From Bacteroidota bacterium (GTDB lineage: Bacteria; Bacteroidota; Bacteroidia; Bacteroidales; Paludibacteraceae): a DNA stretch of 6,948 nt. Made by a program: the position numbers and the translations under genes. Below the pieces are notes generated by a model. That model made no database searches and was not told the DNA's origin. It saw only the letters and a list, made by a program, of their open reading frames with translations. The stretch is from the NCBI GenBank assembly GCA_021804525.1, contig JAJZHJ010000072.1, forward strand, positions 1 to 6,948, in the 5' to 3' direction. Shown in pieces: positions 6,414 through 6,948 of this stretch. Every line of letters starts with the position of its first letter. Position 1 is the first letter of the stretch.

Positions 6414-6548
6414 TAAATCAAAATGTTACAAAATCAGTTGAAATCAAAGCAGCTTATTATGAAACGAGCATGTAATTTACTTACACCCAAGAGTATGAGA
6501 ATAGTTGACATGTGAGTTCCATACGACATTTAAAAAAATTATTCGCGT
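6414..6548. other. Spacer before aldo/keto reductase
   Basis: There is no gene in these 135 bp. No exact TAnnTTTG element is present. A TTGACA at 6505-6510 has only a poor -10-like ATTTAA 17 bp downstream, and Bacteroidota do not normally use that promoter type. The A-rich stretch 6531-6538 just before the start fits a Bacteroidota translation leader. Confidence 0.5.
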
Positions 6549-6948
6549 ATGAAATACAGAAATTTCGGTAAAACAACAATTCAGCTCCCTGCTATTGGTT
6601 TGGGCTGTATGGGAATGAGCCATGCCTATGGCGAACCCAATGATAAAGAGTCGATTGCAACATTGGAAAAAGCAATAGAAATTGGCATTACCTTCTGGGA
6701 TACAGCAGATATTTATGGGAATGGCAGAAACGAAGAGTTAATTTCAAAAGTGCTCAAACCCAACCGCGAAAAGATTTTCATTGCTACTAAGTTTGGCTTT
6801 CGCAACAACCCTGACGGAAAACCCGGCAATGACTTTGATGGTTCTCCAAAACACATGAAGACTGCCATTGAACAAAGTTTGAGACGACTGAAAACAGACG
6901 TGATTGATCTATATTATGCTCATCGCATTGATCCAACTATTCCTGTCG
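6549..6948 (+). CDS. Aldo/keto reductase, 3'-partial
   Basis: The frame opens at ATG 6549 and is still open at the right edge. 133 residues are visible, about 40% of a typical reductase of 320-330 residues. The family uses NADPH to reduce aldehydes and ketones in a cytoplasmic TIM barrel. The N-terminal strand and loop [13 protein letters not shown] is typical of the YajO/pyridoxal-reductase-like group (AKR11-13 style). The catalytic tetrad is complete within the visible part: Asp51 and Tyr56 in WDTADIYG, Lys81 in IATKFGF, and His125 in [10 protein letters not shown]. The start is supported by the MKYRNFGKT beginning, which matches the usual position of this motif. The substrate cannot be predicted. 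The strong terminator before it and the 135-bp gap suggest an independent transcript. Confidence 0.93.
   Translation, partial: MKYRNFGKTTIQLPAIGLGCMGMSHAYGEPNDKESIATLEKAIEIGITFWDTADIYGNGRNEELISKVLKPNREKIFIATKFGFRNNPDGKPGNDFDGSPKHMKTAIEQSLRRLKTDVIDLYYAHRIDPTIPV

Noticed and set aside
6505..6533. TTGACA with a 17-bp spacer to ATTTAA as an E. coli-type promoter for the reductase
   Set aside because: The -10 match is poor, and Bacteroidota primary sigma factor normally uses TTTG/TAnnTTTG elements.

Overview
The window looks like an ordinary chromosomal segment of a Bacteroidota bacterium, possibly Bacteroidales; the genus cannot be fixed from sequence alone. Three things point that way. The proteins have a Bacteroidota character: a fused trehalose-phosphate synthase/phosphatase and an LptE-family lipoprotein followed by an unnamed gene and secG. 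Two copies of TATCTTTG match the Bacteroidota housekeeping -7 promoter element (TAnnTTTG). The translation starts lack convincing Shine-Dalgarno sequences and have mostly A/T-rich leaders. Everything recognised is on the + strand.

Layout. (1) Positions 2-1057 hold the 3' part of a glycoside hydrolase family 15 gene that begins before the window. (2) Positions 1230-3458 encode a bifunctional trehalose-6-phosphate synthase/phosphatase with both active sites intact. These two genes probably form a trehalose or alpha-glucan metabolism unit. (3) A candidate promoter at 3600-3607 precedes a compact run of five genes: ruvX, def, lptE, an uncharacterised 214-residue protein, and secG. The def/lptE pair overlaps by 4 bp and the last two gaps are 11 and 4 bp, so at least def-secG is probably one operon. 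It combines Holliday-junction/rRNA-processing nuclease, N-terminal protein maturation, LPS export and Sec secretion functions. (4) An AT-rich dyad and a second TATCTTTG element precede a tRNA-Pro(CGG) gene. A strong 14-bp perfect hairpin, probably a transcription terminator, follows it. (5) An aldo/keto reductase gene starts at 6549 and runs off the right edge.

How the genes relate. The GH15/TPS-TPP pair could make and break trehalose if the GH15 enzyme is a trehalase, which is inference. The lptE-unknown-secG group is envelope-related, which makes the unknown gene the most interesting open question. I found no mobile element, CRISPR array, phage gene, toxin system or obvious novel system. 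No gap between features exceeds 300 bases.
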